A stretch of 64,000 nucleotides of DNA from Amycolatopsis japonica (GCF_000732925.1 NZ_CP008953.1:6138001-6202000), one strand, 5' to 3'; numbered from the stretch's first letter, positions 17,343 to 26,400 are shown. The notes: generated from the letters alone by a model not told the origin. Numbers and translations: made by a program.

Positions 17343-17510
17343 GCGCACAACGCGGTTTTCGGACGTTCGAGCCGCTTGCCCATTCGGGCAGACTTGCCCC
17401 GCCCCACCGGCGATCCCGGCACAGGGCGCCGGATCCGGCCGTGCTCGGGATGATTGAATGACAAGGTTGTCACCCCGGCGTCCCGATCACCTTGAAGCGA
17501 GGCAAGTCGC

Positions 17511-20500
17511 GTGTCCAATCCGTTGATCGCGCCCACTCAGGATTCGACGAAGTGGTTCACCGGTGTCTCGTTGCTGGAGACCGCGGACGGGCTGAAGACG
17601 GCGATCGAATCCGGGGACTGGGCGGGCGTCGCGATGGGCGCGGTCGGGACCGCGCTGGACGCGCTGTCGATGGCGCTGGACCCGTTCGGGGCGATCCTGG
17701 CGGCCGGGGTGTCGTGGCTGATGGAGCACGTCGGCCCGCTCAAGGACGCGCTGGACGCGTTGGCGGGCAACGCCGACGAGGTTCAGGCGCAGGCGCAGAC
17801 GTGGGCGAACGTGGCCAAGGAACTGGGCGAGGTCAGCGAGGAGCTGACCGTCCTGGTCAAGAAGGACCTCGAGTCGTGGAAGGGCGAGGCGGCGGACGCC
17901 TACCGCAAACAGGCGACCGACACCGCCACCGTCATCCAATCCGCGCAGAAGGGATCCGAAGGCGCGTCGTCCGGGGTGAAGACCGCGGGCGAGGTCGTCG
18001 CCGCGGTGCGGACCCTGGTGCGCGACATCATCGCCGAGCTGATCGGGCATCTGATCTCGTGGGCGCTGCAGGTGGTGTTCACCCTCGGCATCGGGCTGAC
18101 CTGGGTGGTGCCGCAGGTGGTGGCCGCCGTGGCGAAGACGGCGGCGAAGATCACCGACCTGACGACCAAACTGGTGAAGGCGCTCAAGGCGCTGGTCCCG
18201 CTGCTGAAGAAGGCCGGCGACCTGTTCGACGACGCGGCGAAGGCGTTGAAGAACCTCAAGGGCGGCAAGGTCACTCCCTCGGGCAAGCCGAAGGACCTGG
18301 ACACGAAGCCCAAGGGACCACCCAAGGACAAGGACAAGGGCGGCGACGACTCCACCACGCCGTCGGGTGACCACTCCTCCCCGAAGAACGATCCGCCGAA
18401 GAACGACCCGCCGCCCAAGAACGACCCGCCGCCGAAGAACGATCCGCCGGACAACTCGCGTGGCATCGACGGTTCGCACGGCGACGGCTCGACCACCGCC
18501 TCCGGCGCGAAAGGCGGTGGAGGCAAACGGGATCGGACCGAGACCAACGAACCGGGCTGCAAGGAAGGCAGCGGTGACCCGATCGACGTCCAGAGCGGGG
18601 ACGTGCTGGTCACCGAAAGCGATTTGGTCGTGCCGGGACCGCTGGGCCAGCTCGTGGTCCGCAACCACGTCTCGTCCTACCGGGGCGGTCGCTGGTTCGG
18701 CCCGTCGTGGGCGTCGCTGGTGGACGAGCGGCTGACCGTCGCGAACGGGACGGTCACCTACTACTCCGCCGACGCGATGATCCTGCGGTTCCCGGTGCCC
18801 GCGCCGGGAACGGAGGCCACCGCCGTGCACGGCCCGCCGCGCCGGCTGCGCGGCGAGGGCGCCGAGTACTTCCTGACGGATCCGGGACGCGGCACCGAAC
18901 GCCGGTTCGTCCCGGCCGAAGGCGACCCGGATCTGTTCCTGCTCAGGGAGATCCGCACCGAAGAGCACGCCTACGTCGAGCTGGAGCACGATGACGACGG
19001 CGCCCCTGCCAGGCTCAGGCACTTCGGCGGCGCCTGGATCGCCTTCGACGTCTCCGAAGGCCGGATCCGCGCCATCCGCGCGCTGGGCGATGCCACCGAA
19101 GTCCCCGTCGCCCGCTACGACTACGACACGCGCGGACATCTCAGTGCCCGCACGAATTCCTCGCCCCTTCCGGCCCGCTACAGCCACGACGCCGAGGGCC
19201 GGATCACCGGCTGGACCGACCACAGCGGCGCCTGGTACCGCTATGTCTACGACGAGCACGGCCGCTGTGTCCGGGGCGTCGGGGATCAGGGCTACCTCGA
19301 CACCTCGCTCGGCTACGGCGAGCGGACCACCACCGTCACCGACTCCTTCGGCCTTCGCACGGTGTACGAGTTCGACGAGGACGGGAACACCGCGGGGCTG
19401 ACCGACCGGCTCGGCGGCGTGATCCGGAGCGAGTACGGTCCGCGCGACGTGCTGCTCAACCGCACCGACCAGCTCGGCAGGCGGACGGAGTTCGAGCACG
19501 ACGCGGCCGGGCGGCTCCGCTCGGTGCTCCGCGCCGACGGCTCGCGCGTGGTGCTCACGGAATGGACTCACACCGAACTCGCGATCGAGGTGGCCGACGG
19601 CGACCGGGTGTTCCGGCGGCGGTACACGGCCCCGAACGTGCCGGATCCGTACACGGACCCGCTCGGCGTCACCGAGGACCAGCACCTCGAGGACTCCTAC
19701 GTCGACGATCCCACCCCGGGTGAAGAGGTGCCCCGGCTCGAGGTCGATCTCTTCGGGCGGCCGCGCGCGGTCGAGGAGGCCGGCGGCCGGACCACGTACG
19801 CGTGGACGGTGGAAGGTTCCCTGCGGGAGGTCGTCGCCGCGAACGGGACCCGCCGCCAGTGGGCCTTCGACGGCGAGAGCCGGGAAACCGCCCGCGTCGA
19901 CGAACTCGGCAGGACGTCCCGTACCGAGAACGGCCCGATGGGCACGATCACCGCCACGATCGATCCCGGCGGCGCGCGCACCCTTTGGCGCTATGACACG
20001 GAATTGCGGCTCGTCGCGGTGACCAACCCCACCGGGCAGACCTGGCACTTCACCTACGACGCCGAAGGACGGCTGCTCACGCAGCAGGATTTCGCGGGCC
20101 GGATCACCCGGTGCGATTACGACGCCGCCGGGCAGCGGGTGCGGCGGGTCAACGCCGCCGGTGAGACCGTCGAGTGGCGGTACGACCTGCTCGGCAACCC
20201 GATCGAGCGGATCAGCCCGTCGGGCACCGAGACCTACCGCTACGACCCGGTGGGACGCCTCGTGCGCGCCACCGGCCCGGACGGTGTCGTGGAGCTGGAA
20301 CACGACGAGGCCGGACGCGTCGTCCGCCAGACGAGCACGGCCGGGGACACCGCCGTCGGTTATTCCACCGACACCAAGACCATGCGCACTCCGTCCGGAG
20401 TGGACGTCCATTGGGGACAGACCGAGGACGGGGCGGAGCTGCTGCGGATCGCGGGTACCGAACTGACCCTGCGCGAAGACGCCGCCGGTCGCACGGTCGC

Positions 20501-22385
20501 CGTCTCCGCCGGGGTGAACCCGTTGCTGCGGCAGGAATTCGACCCGGCGGGCAAGCTCGTCGCGCAGCACACCCCGGCCGGTACCAAGCGCTACCACCGG
20601 CGGCCGGACGGCAGTGTCGCCGCGCGGGAGGACCCGGCGGGCGGAGTGCGCTACGAGTACGACCACACGGGCCGGGTCACCGCGGCGCACCATCACGGCG
20701 CGGCCGAGCACTACGCCTACGACGTGCTCGGCAATCTGCTCTCGTCGTCGCTCGGCCCGGGCGTGGCGCGTTACGTCCACGACGGGCAGGGCAGGCTGAT
20801 CCGGCGGACCCTGCCCGCGCCGGACGGGACCGAGCTGACCTGGGTGTTCGGCTGGGACGCGCACGACCACCTGGTCACCGTGCACACGCCGGACGGCGCC
20901 CGGTGGCGCTACCGCTACGACGCGCTGGACCGGCGTGTGGCCAAGGAGCGGCTGGACTTCGCGGGCGCGGTCGCCGAACGGGTCGATTTCACCTGGGACG
21001 GCAACGATCTCGTCGAAGCCCGGCACACCTTCGGCGGTGCCCCGGTGGAGACCCTGACCTGGATCCGTCATCCGTACGGGGACCGGGTGGTGGCGCAGGC
21101 GCGCACCCTGCCCGACGGGCGGACCGAGGTCGCCGCGGTGATCACCGACGAGATCGGCACCCCGACGGAGCTGGTCGGCCCGGTGGACGGCCGGGTCAGC
21201 CTGGTCCGGACGAGCGTCTGGGGCCTCGTCGCCCCCGGCACCCGCCCGGAAACGCCGCTCCGGTTCCCCGGCCAGTTCCACGACGCGGAAACGGGGCTGT
21301 ACTTCAACCTCTTCCGTTACTACGACCCGGTCAACGCGCGCTACATCTCGCCGGACCCGCTCGGCCTGACCCCCGGGCCGAATCCGGAGACCTACGTCGA
21401 CGATCCGTTCCTCGAAGCCGACCCCCTCGGCCTGACCAGGAACTCCGGCAAGCAGACCAACTACGCCGACGACCCGTACGCCTACCTCGACGACGACGCG
21501 ACCTTCAACGCCCCGGCCCCGTGCAGAACGGCCAAGCGGCCCGCGGCGAACCAGAACCCGGGAGCGGGTAACGCGGGCAGCGGCGCCGGTTTCGCCAAGA
21601 AGCCCAAGACGGGCAGGCACGAACCCCCGATCACCGGCGACGCCAACAAGTCGCACGGCAAGTCCGACCGCACGGTGATGGAAGGCGGCGGCAAGGAGGG
21701 CAAGGGAACGCTCGACGGCTCCGGAAAGGGCGAGTACCCCGGCGGAACCGACCCCGCGGGCAACCACCTCACCGACGTCGACGGCCTGAACGGCAAGGGC
21801 CACTCGAACTACGATCCGCGCCTGCGGGCCGAGCTCGACAAGCTGCGTTCGTCCGATCCCAACGACAAGATCGGCTACAAACCCGACCACCCCAACGGCT
21901 ACTTCATCAAGGGGCACCTGCAGAACCAGGTGCTCGGCGGCTCCGGCACCGCGGACAACATGACCACCCTGTCCCGCAAGGCGAACGCCCAGATGTCGGG
22001 CAACTTCGAGGGGAAGCTCAAGGAGGCCGACATCAAGATCGGCCAGGTGAAGGAAGCCGTCGGCGGGATGAAGGACCCGGAGCTGCAGCGAAAGCTGGAC
22101 GCGCTGGGCATCGACAAGACCCCGGCGCAGTTCCGGCAAGAGGCCAAGGGCCTGGAGGTGGACTACTCGGTCACCGCCAGCGACAAGGTCAAATGGCCGG
22201 ACGCCGTCAACCCGGAGGAGCGCGGCATCCGCGACCATGTCGTGCTCAACGCCGAGTACAAGAACCTGACACCCGATCTGCAGAAGTTCATCGATTTCCG
22301 GATGAAGGACGACTTCCTGACGAAATTCCCGCCCGTGGGCACGAAGATGGACACGATCAGCGGCAAGTTCGACCCGCCGCTGTGA
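17511..22385 (+). CDS. WXG/RHS polymorphic toxin with putative nuclease tip
   Basis: The 1624-residue protein starts at GTG 17511. Residues about 1-270 are helical, with a W123-K-G125 motif typical of ESX/WXG100-type export domains and a hydrophobic stretch near 185-215. A Lys/Asp/Pro-rich linker lies at about 265-325. DUF6531 begins near 357 (DPIDVQSGDVLVTESDLVVPG). YD/RHS repeats run to about 1250, and the RHS core GLYFNLFRYYDPVNARYISP with DPLGL is at about 1251-1285. The variable tip (about 1320-1624) contains GHLQNQVLGGSG (His1469) followed by NM and AN, like toxin tips of the DNA/RNA non-specific nuclease type. The nuclease assignment is inference. No cytoplasmic immunity gene follows. 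Confidence 0.85.
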   Translation: MSNPLIAPTQDSTKWFTGVSLLETADGLKTAIESGDWAGVAMGAVGTALDALSMALDPFGAILAAGVSWLMEHVGPLKDALDALAGNADEVQAQAQTWANVAKELGEVSEELTVLVKKDLESWKGEAADAYRKQATDTATVIQSAQKGSEGASSGVKTAGEVVAAVRTLVRDIIAELIGHLISWALQVVFTLGIGLTWVVPQVVAAVAKTAAKITDLTTKLVKALKALVPLLKKAGDLFDDAAKALKNLKGGKVTPSGKPKDLDTKPKGPPKDKDKGGDDSTTPSGDHSSPKNDPPKNDPPPKNDPPPKNDPPDNSRGIDGSHGDGSTTASGAKGGGGKRDRTETNEPGCKEGSGDPIDVQSGDVLVTESDLVVPGPLGQLVVRNHVSSYRGGRWFGPSWASLVDERLTVANGTVTYYSADAMILRFPVPAPGTEATAVHGPPRRLRGEGAEYFLTDPGRGTERRFVPAEGDPDLFLLREIRTEEHAYVELEHDDDGAPARLRHFGGAWIAFDVSEGRIRAIRALGDATEVPVARYDYDTRGHLSARTNSSPLPARYSHDAEGRITGWTDHSGAWYRYVYDEHGRCVRGVGDQGYLDTSLGYGERTTTVTDSFGLRTVYEFDEDGNTAGLTDRLGGVIRSEYGPRDVLLNRTDQLGRRTEFEHDAAGRLRSVLRADGSRVVLTEWTHTELAIEVADGDRVFRRRYTAPNVPDPYTDPLGVTEDQHLEDSYVDDPTPGEEVPRLEVDLFGRPRAVEEAGGRTTYAWTVEGSLREVVAANGTRRQWAFDGESRETARVDELGRTSRTENGPMGTITATIDPGGARTLWRYDTELRLVAVTNPTGQTWHFTYDAEGRLLTQQDFAGRITRCDYDAAGQRVRRVNAAGETVEWRYDLLGNPIERISPSGTETYRYDPVGRLVRATGPDGVVELEHDEAGRVVRQTSTAGDTAVGYSTDTKTMRTPSGVDVHWGQTEDGAELLRIAGTELTLREDAAGRTVAVSAGVNPLLRQEFDPAGKLVAQHTPAGTKRYHRRPDGSVAAREDPAGGVRYEYDHTGRVTAAHHHGAAEHYAYDVLGNLLSSSLGPGVARYVHDGQGRLIRRTLPAPDGTELTWVFGWDAHDHLVTVHTPDGARWRYRYDALDRRVAKERLDFAGAVAERVDFTWDGNDLVEARHTFGGAPVETLTWIRHPYGDRVVAQARTLPDGRTEVAAVITDEIGTPTELVGPVDGRVSLVRTSVWGLVAPGTRPETPLRFPGQFHDAETGLYFNLFRYYDPVNARYISPDPLGLTPGPNPETYVDDPFLEADPLGLTRNSGKQTNYADDPYAYLDDDATFNAPAPCRTAKRPAANQNPGAGNAGSGAGFAKKPKTGRHEPPITGDANKSHGKSDRTVMEGGGKEGKGTLDGSGKGEYPGGTDPAGNHLTDVDGLNGKGHSNYDPRLRAELDKLRSSDPNDKIGYKPDHPNGYFIKGHLQNQVLGGSGTADNMTTLSRKANAQMSGNFEGKLKEADIKIGQVKEAVGGMKDPELQRKLDALGIDKTPAQFRQEAKGLEVDYSVTASDKVKWPDAVNPEERGIRDHVVLNAEYKNLTPDLQKFIDFRMKDDFLTKFPPVGTKMDTISGKFDPPL
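18381..18450 (+). repeat. KNDPP-encoding tandem repeat in the RHS linker
   Basis: Four in-frame tandem units encoding KNDPP or KNDPPP (about residues 291-313) form the flexible linker between the export region and DUF6531. Units are 15 or 18 bases and differ mainly at third positions, so copy number could vary between strains. Confidence 0.8.
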
Positions 22386-22469
22386 CCATCCGCCTGGCCG
22401 TGACAACCTCCGCCGCCCGCGAACGTCTTGTCCCTCAGGAAGAACCACTACCGAAAACCTGGGGAACGC

Positions 22470-23285
22470 ATGAAGAGACTTTCCGCCGTCCTGACCGCGA
22501 TGCTGGTGGTACTCGCCTTGACACCTGCCACGCCCGCGGGCGCGACGACCCGTTTCGACCGGGAACTCCAAGCCCGCATCATCCGCGCCCAGGCCTACGC
22601 CGACAGCAGGCCCGGCGACACCGGGATCGTCCTGCGGGACCGGTGGACCGGCGCCGTCTACCGCAGCGCGGACGCCGGGACCCTCATCTGGGCCTGCTCC
22701 ACGCCGAAGCTGGCGATGGTCGTCGACCTGTTGCTGCGCAACGATTCCGGCGCCGTCCAGCTGACCGCGGAAGACCGCGACCTGATGCACCGCATGCTCA
22801 ACTCCAGCGACGACGCCGCCGCTCACACCCTGTGGACCCGCTACGGCGGAGAGGCCGAGTTCGCCAAGCGCTTCCCGTCCTACGGGATGACCGACATGCG
22901 GTTCACCGACCAGCACCCGCATCACTGGGGCTGGATCCTGACCACCGCGAACGACCTGGACCGGCTGGTCAACCACGTCCTGACGAAGCTCCCCCGCCAT
23001 CACCGCGACTACATCGTCCACGAGATGCGCACCGTCGACGTCAACCAGCAGTGGGGTGTCTGGGGCGCCGGGCCCGCCGCCCGCCCGGGTAACAAGGACG
23101 GCTGGTCCGACGACAACGACGACGGCTCCTGGATCATGAACTCGGTCGGCTTCGTCGGGCCGCACGAGCGGTACACCCTCGCGTTGATGAACAACACCAA
23201 GGTCATCCAGAACGGCTTCGAAACCGGGCAGGAGACCACCACCAAGATCAGCGAGATCCTGTTCAAGGGCTACTTCAAGGGCTGA
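22470..23285 (+). CDS. Secreted class A beta-lactamase-fold protein
   Basis: The 271-residue protein has a signal peptide (cleavage near TPAGATT). Its domain resembles the beta-lactamase2/class A fold: STPK at 77-80 matches the SxxK nucleophile motif, SDD at 113-115 replaces SDN, and KDG (in NKDGWS) replaces KTG. The serine-acylation core is thus present but two motifs are altered, so true beta-lactamase activity is uncertain. A peptidase or esterase role is possible. The ATG at 22470 follows CTGGGGAA. It starts 84 bases after the RHS toxin, but being secreted and enzyme-like it is an unlikely cytoplasmic immunity protein. Its end overlaps the convergent ABM-like gene by 11 bases. Confidence 0.72.
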   Translation: MKRLSAVLTAMLVVLALTPATPAGATTRFDRELQARIIRAQAYADSRPGDTGIVLRDRWTGAVYRSADAGTLIWACSTPKLAMVVDLLLRNDSGAVQLTAEDRDLMHRMLNSSDDAAAHTLWTRYGGEAEFAKRFPSYGMTDMRFTDQHPHHWGWILTTANDLDRLVNHVLTKLPRHHRDYIVHEMRTVDVNQQWGVWGAGPAARPGNKDGWSDDNDDGSWIMNSVGFVGPHERYTLALMNNTKVIQNGFETGQETTTKISEILFKGYFKG

Positions 23286-23667
23286 CCGCGCCGCGCACGA
23301 AACCCGCGATGCGCGGCGTGACGACGGCGGTGCCGTCGTCGATCATGCCGCGCATTCCCGCGAGCACCCGCTCGTCCGGCGAGCCGTGCACCTGGAAGTC
23401 CACCACGGTGCAATGCGCCGACACGGCGTTGATCTGGTCCTCGGAAATCCGCCAGTGCTCGAGAACCGCGGCCGAGTCCGCGTACATCTGGTAGCTGTAG
23501 GCCAGCATCCGATCGGCGTCGACGAAGGTCTGCACCATCACCTGCGGCGCGTTGCGCTCGACGAAGTCGATGGCTTCGCGGACCGCGGCGGTGAATTCCT
23601 CCAGGTGGCCGTCGGTGATCCGCATGGTGTTCCGGAACAGGAGCATTTCGTCCGCTTCGAGAGTCAT
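23275..23667 (-). CDS. ABM-like ferredoxin-fold small protein
   Basis: The 130-residue protein opens MLLFRNTMRITDGHLEEFTAAVREAIDFVE after a short lead. It alternates strands and helices like dimeric alpha-beta barrel (antibiotic biosynthesis monooxygenase-like) proteins, with VQTFVDADRMLAYSYQMYAD in the middle. The family assignment is tentative and no cofactor residues are evident. The start may be ATG 23667 or the ATG seven codons later. It diverges from the VOC gene across the doubled TGTCAG operator and might share its control. Confidence 0.55.
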   Translation of the reverse strand: MTLEADEMLLFRNTMRITDGHLEEFTAAVREAIDFVERNAPQVMVQTFVDADRMLAYSYQMYADSAAVLEHWRISEDQINAVSAHCTVVDFQVHGSPDERVLAGMRGMIDDGTAVVTPRIAGFVRGAVSP

Positions 23668-23710
23668 GTCCCCATCCTTGAACCTCGACCGGACTAGAGG
23701 TCAACCCGCC

Positions 23711-23765
23711 TTGACTCGTGTCAGCATCCTGACATACCCTCGTCTATGTCAGGATGCTGACACGA
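23711..23765. promoter_or_regulatory. Promoter with doubled palindromic operator
   Basis: A perfect 21-bp inverted repeat (23716-23736 and 23745-23765, 8-base spacer) is present. Each arm itself contains a TGTCAG-N4-CTGACA dyad, giving two adjacent regulator sites. A TTGACT -35-like box at 23711-23716 places the -10 within the left arm, so a bound TetR- or MarR-like dimer pair would block transcription of the VOC gene at 23783. No TetR or MarR gene is adjacent. Confidence 0.75.
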
Positions 23766-23782
23766 CGAAAAGGAGCACGACC

Positions 23783-24151
23783 ATGCCCGCCACCGGCCCG
23801 GACTTCATCTCGCTGCAAGCGCGTGACCTCGACGCTTCGCAGGCTTTCTACGAGCAGTACCTCGGCCTGGTCCGCTCACCGGCCGGACCTCCGCACGCCG
23901 TCGTCTTCGAGACGAAGCCGATCGCTTTCGCGCTCCGCGAGGTCATTCCCGGCACGGACCTCGAATCCGTCGCGCAGCCCGGCATCGGCGCCGCGATCTG
24001 GCTCCATGCCACGGACGTCCAGGCGATTCACGACGCGCTCGTCGCCGACGGACGCACCATCGTCTCCGCGCCGATCGACGGCCCCTTCGGCCGGACGTTC
24101 ACCTTCGCCGACCCCGACGGCTACCGGATCACCCTCCACGACCGCGGCTAA
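23783..24151 (+). CDS. VOC/glyoxalase-fold protein
   Basis: The 122-residue single-domain protein begins PDFISLQARDLDASQAFYEQYLGL and ends FADPDGYRITLHDRG, the two ends of a vicinal oxygen chelate fold. Family roles include glyoxalase, dioxygenase and antibiotic-binding resistance protein. Metal ligands are not clear enough to choose. AAGGAG lies 8 bases before ATG 23783. It is controlled by the doubled operator upstream, which suggests an inducible detoxification role (inference). The convergent hydrolase gene overlaps its last bases. Confidence 0.82.
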   Translation: MPATGPDFISLQARDLDASQAFYEQYLGLVRSPAGPPHAVVFETKPIAFALREVIPGTDLESVAQPGIGAAIWLHATDVQAIHDALVADGRTIVSAPIDGPFGRTFTFADPDGYRITLHDRG

Positions 24152-25038
24152 GAAGCCACCGTCCAGTCGCGGAACGCGCTGACGAACTCCTCGGGCGCGT
24201 CGGATTCAACGTAGGTGCCGGCGCCTTCGACGATCACGGTCGTGTGGTCGATGAAGGTGGCTTCGAGGCGTTCGCGTTCCTGGGGGCGGAATGCGATGTC
24301 CTTGTCGCCCCACACGATCAGCGTCGGGAAGTGGGCGATACCCGGAAGCCCGGCCTCGATCTCGGCGAAGAAGGCCCGGCTGGCGAGGACCCGATGGGGG
24401 AACATGGCGGAGGCGCGGCGTCGCTCAGGGATGTCCATGGGCCGCCGGTAATGCGCCATCTCGAGCGCGGTCGGCTTGCGTCGCCGATGTCCCAAAGGGA
24501 CGAACATGTTGACGACGAAGTTCAGTCGCCTGGCCAGAAAACGGCCAGGAGGGCCGCCGAAGATCCGGGCGAAGTACTCGAAGTGGAAGACGCCGTTGAC
24601 CGGCCAGGCCCAGGTGTTGGCGAGCACCAGCCGGGTGAACACGTCCGTCCGCCGCTGCACGGTGGCCAGGCCGATCAGGCCGCCCCAGTCCTGCCCGACC
24701 AGAGTGACGTCCTCGAGGCCGAGCGCGTCGACGAACGCCGTGACCACGTCGGCGTGCTCCTCGGGCCAGTAACGGTATCCGGGCTTCGGTGTCGACAGGC
24801 CGAAGCCCGGATAGTCGAGGGCGACGCACCGGAAGTCTTCACGCAGCGCGCGAATCACGTCGCGCCAGAGGAACGACCAGGTCGGGTTGCCGTGCAGGAA
24901 CAGAAGCGTGGGGCCGGATCCCTCGTCGACGTAATGGACGGTGTTCCCGTCGATGTCGATGAAACGGCTCTCGAACGGGAACAAGGCGTCGTCGACCCAG
25001 GAGGGCCTCACGTTCGCGGTGACATCCGACATGACCAC
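24148..25038 (-). CDS. Haloalkane-dehalogenase-like hydrolase, His missing
   Basis: The 296-residue alpha/beta hydrolase resembles haloalkane dehalogenases. It has the oxyanion/halide segment HGNPTW (49-54), nucleophile elbow GQDWGG with Asp117 and Trp118, and a VWGDKD acid segment (Asp247). Where the catalytic His is expected, in a GAGHxxxED-type segment, the protein reads GAGTYVESD, with Thr275. Normal dehalogenation needs that His, so the enzyme may be inactive, binding-only, or chemically different. The start is ATG 25038 or the Met two codons on. It diverges from the HxlR regulator, its probable controller. Confidence 0.75.
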   Translation of the reverse strand: MVMSDVTANVRPSWVDDALFPFESRFIDIDGNTVHYVDEGSGPTLLFLHGNPTWSFLWRDVIRALREDFRCVALDYPGFGLSTPKPGYRYWPEEHADVVTAFVDALGLEDVTLVGQDWGGLIGLATVQRRTDVFTRLVLANTWAWPVNGVFHFEYFARIFGGPPGRFLARRLNFVVNMFVPLGHRRRKPTALEMAHYRRPMDIPERRRASAMFPHRVLASRAFFAEIEAGLPGIAHFPTLIVWGDKDIAFRPQERERLEATFIDHTTVIVEGAGTYVESDAPEEFVSAFRDWTVAS

Positions 25039-25051
25039 CCCTCTCCGGTAG

Positions 25052-25077
25052 ACTTGAGCTTGTCACGCACACTTGAG
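25052..25077. promoter_or_regulatory. Direct repeats in the HxlR/hydrolase divergent promoter
   Basis: ACTTGAG occurs at 25052-25058 and 25071-25077, 19 bases apart, in the 60-base gap between the divergent hydrolase and HxlR genes. The spacing of about two helical turns fits a dimeric winged-helix regulator contacting one face, probably the HxlR protein itself. Confidence 0.5.
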
Positions 25078-25098
25078 AAAAACAAGCAGAGGGACACG

Positions 25099-25725
25099 AT
25101 GCGGAGCTACGGCCAGTACTGCGGGCTCGCCCGTTCCCTCGAAGTCGTGGGCGATCGATGGAATCTGCTCATCGTCCGGCAGCTCCTCATCGGCCCCGCC
25201 CGGTACCGCGAGCTGCTCGACGGCCTGCCGGGCATCGCGACCAACCTCCTCGCCGACCGGCTCCGCGACCTGGAGTCCTCGGGCGTGGTCGAGCGGCGGC
25301 TGGCCGGCACGGGCAGCGTGGTCGAGTACGCCCTCACGCCGTGGGGCGCCGAACTTCGTGAGCCGATCGAGAGCCTGATCCGCTGGTCCGCCCCGTTGAT
25401 GACCCGCGGCCCCGGCGACGACTCGTTCCGGCCGGAATGGCTCGCGCTCGCCCTTCCCGCCTTGCTCGCCGCCCGGGTGAAGGTCCGCGCCGCGGTGACG
25501 ATCGGCCTCGAGATCGGCGGCCCGCCCTACCAGCTCCGCGCGACGCGCTCCGGCTTCGAGGTCGACCCGCACGACGGCCGCGAACTCGACGCCACCGTTC
25601 GCGCCGTCCCCGCCTGCGTCCTCGGGCTCGCCGCCGGCGCCCTCACCCTCGAAAACGCCCGCACGCTCGGGCTGGTCGAGATCGACGGGGACGAGTCCGT
25701 CGTCCGGGCAGTCTTCGCCGCCTGA
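25099..25725 (+). CDS. HxlR-family regulator with C-terminal sensor region
   Basis: The 208-residue protein starts YGQYCGLARSLEVVGDRWNLLIVRQLL, the signature of HxlR/MarR-like winged helices (about residues 4-100), including the Cys at position 7 that is often redox-active in this family. The second half (about 110-208) resembles the SCP2/sterol-carrier-like extension of some actinobacterial HxlR proteins and may bind a ligand. The ATG at 25099 follows AGAGGGA. It diverges from the dehalogenase-like gene over paired ACTTGAG repeats, so repression of that gene and itself is likely. Confidence 0.85.
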   Translation: MRSYGQYCGLARSLEVVGDRWNLLIVRQLLIGPARYRELLDGLPGIATNLLADRLRDLESSGVVERRLAGTGSVVEYALTPWGAELREPIESLIRWSAPLMTRGPGDDSFRPEWLALALPALLAARVKVRAAVTIGLEIGGPPYQLRATRSGFEVDPHDGRELDATVRAVPACVLGLAAGALTLENARTLGLVEIDGDESVVRAVFAA

Positions 25726-25894
25726 CGCCTCATGATGAGACTTGATCAAGGTGGCGCGGAAAGTGCGGATTCACCGCATCTTTCTCACCAATTCCGCACA
25801 GCGCAAGATCGACGATAATTACGCGACCACAGGGATTATCCTTGGATTCAAGTCGCTAGACCTGTAGCGCAAAAGGGATGTCGAGAACGGTGGC

Positions 25895-26400
25895 CTATTG
25901 TCCTCGCAATACGGCAGCGAGGTGCTCATTGTTGTCTTGGTCGAACGCGACCAGCCGGATCCGCTCGACGCGAGTCCGCGTGGATCTGAGTGTTGCGACC
26001 GCGATGCGCGCCGCCTGGTCGGCGGGATATCCGTAAACACCGGTGGCGATGGCGGGGAAGGCCATGCTGCGCGCACCCAGCTCATCTGCGACCTGGACGC
26101 TCCGGCGGTAGCACGAGGCGAGGATCTCTGCCTCGCCTTGGTCACCGCCTTCCCAGACCGGCCCACGGTATGGATGACGTGGCGAATAGGCGGGTCGAGA
26201 TCGAATGCCGGGGTTGCCATCGCGTCGCCGGGCGGGCACGGTCCGATGGCGGCACCCGCCTCGGCCAGCCGAGGTCCTGCCGCCCGATGGACGGCCCCAT
26301 CCACTCCGCCGCCGCCGAGCAACGACTCGTTGGCGGCGGTCACCACAGCGTCCACATTCTCTTCGGTGATATCGCCACGCACCACCTGAATGGCAACCAT
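25895..26400 (-). pseudogene. Macro-domain protein, single-base frameshift
   Basis: The N-terminal half reads well in one frame: VRGDITEENVDAVVTAANESLLGGGGVDGAVHRAAG through VIHTVG. The rest continues only in another frame (PVWEGGDQGEAEILASCYRR to AFPAIATGVYGYP and the stop at 25895). Adding one G in the run at 26158-26164 (CCGGCCC to CCGGGCCC) restores a single gene of about 168 residues. The intact protein would be an ADP-ribose-binding/deacylating macro domain of the MacroD/YmdB type, with the NAAN-type and GVYGYP loops present. Loss may be real or a homopolymer sequencing error. The remaining 169 bases to the HxlR stop hold nothing recognisable. Confidence 0.85.

Noticed and set aside
17487..23165. 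Very long minus-strand open frame opposite the RHS toxin
   Set aside because: It is the antisense shadow of a high-GC gene; it shows no domain, is rich in Arg/Gly/Val and covers the beta-lactamase-like gene as well.
22470..23285. Beta-lactamase-fold gene as immunity protein for the RHS toxin
   Set aside because: It has a signal peptide and an SxxK catalytic motif; immunity proteins to nuclease tips are small and cytoplasmic.
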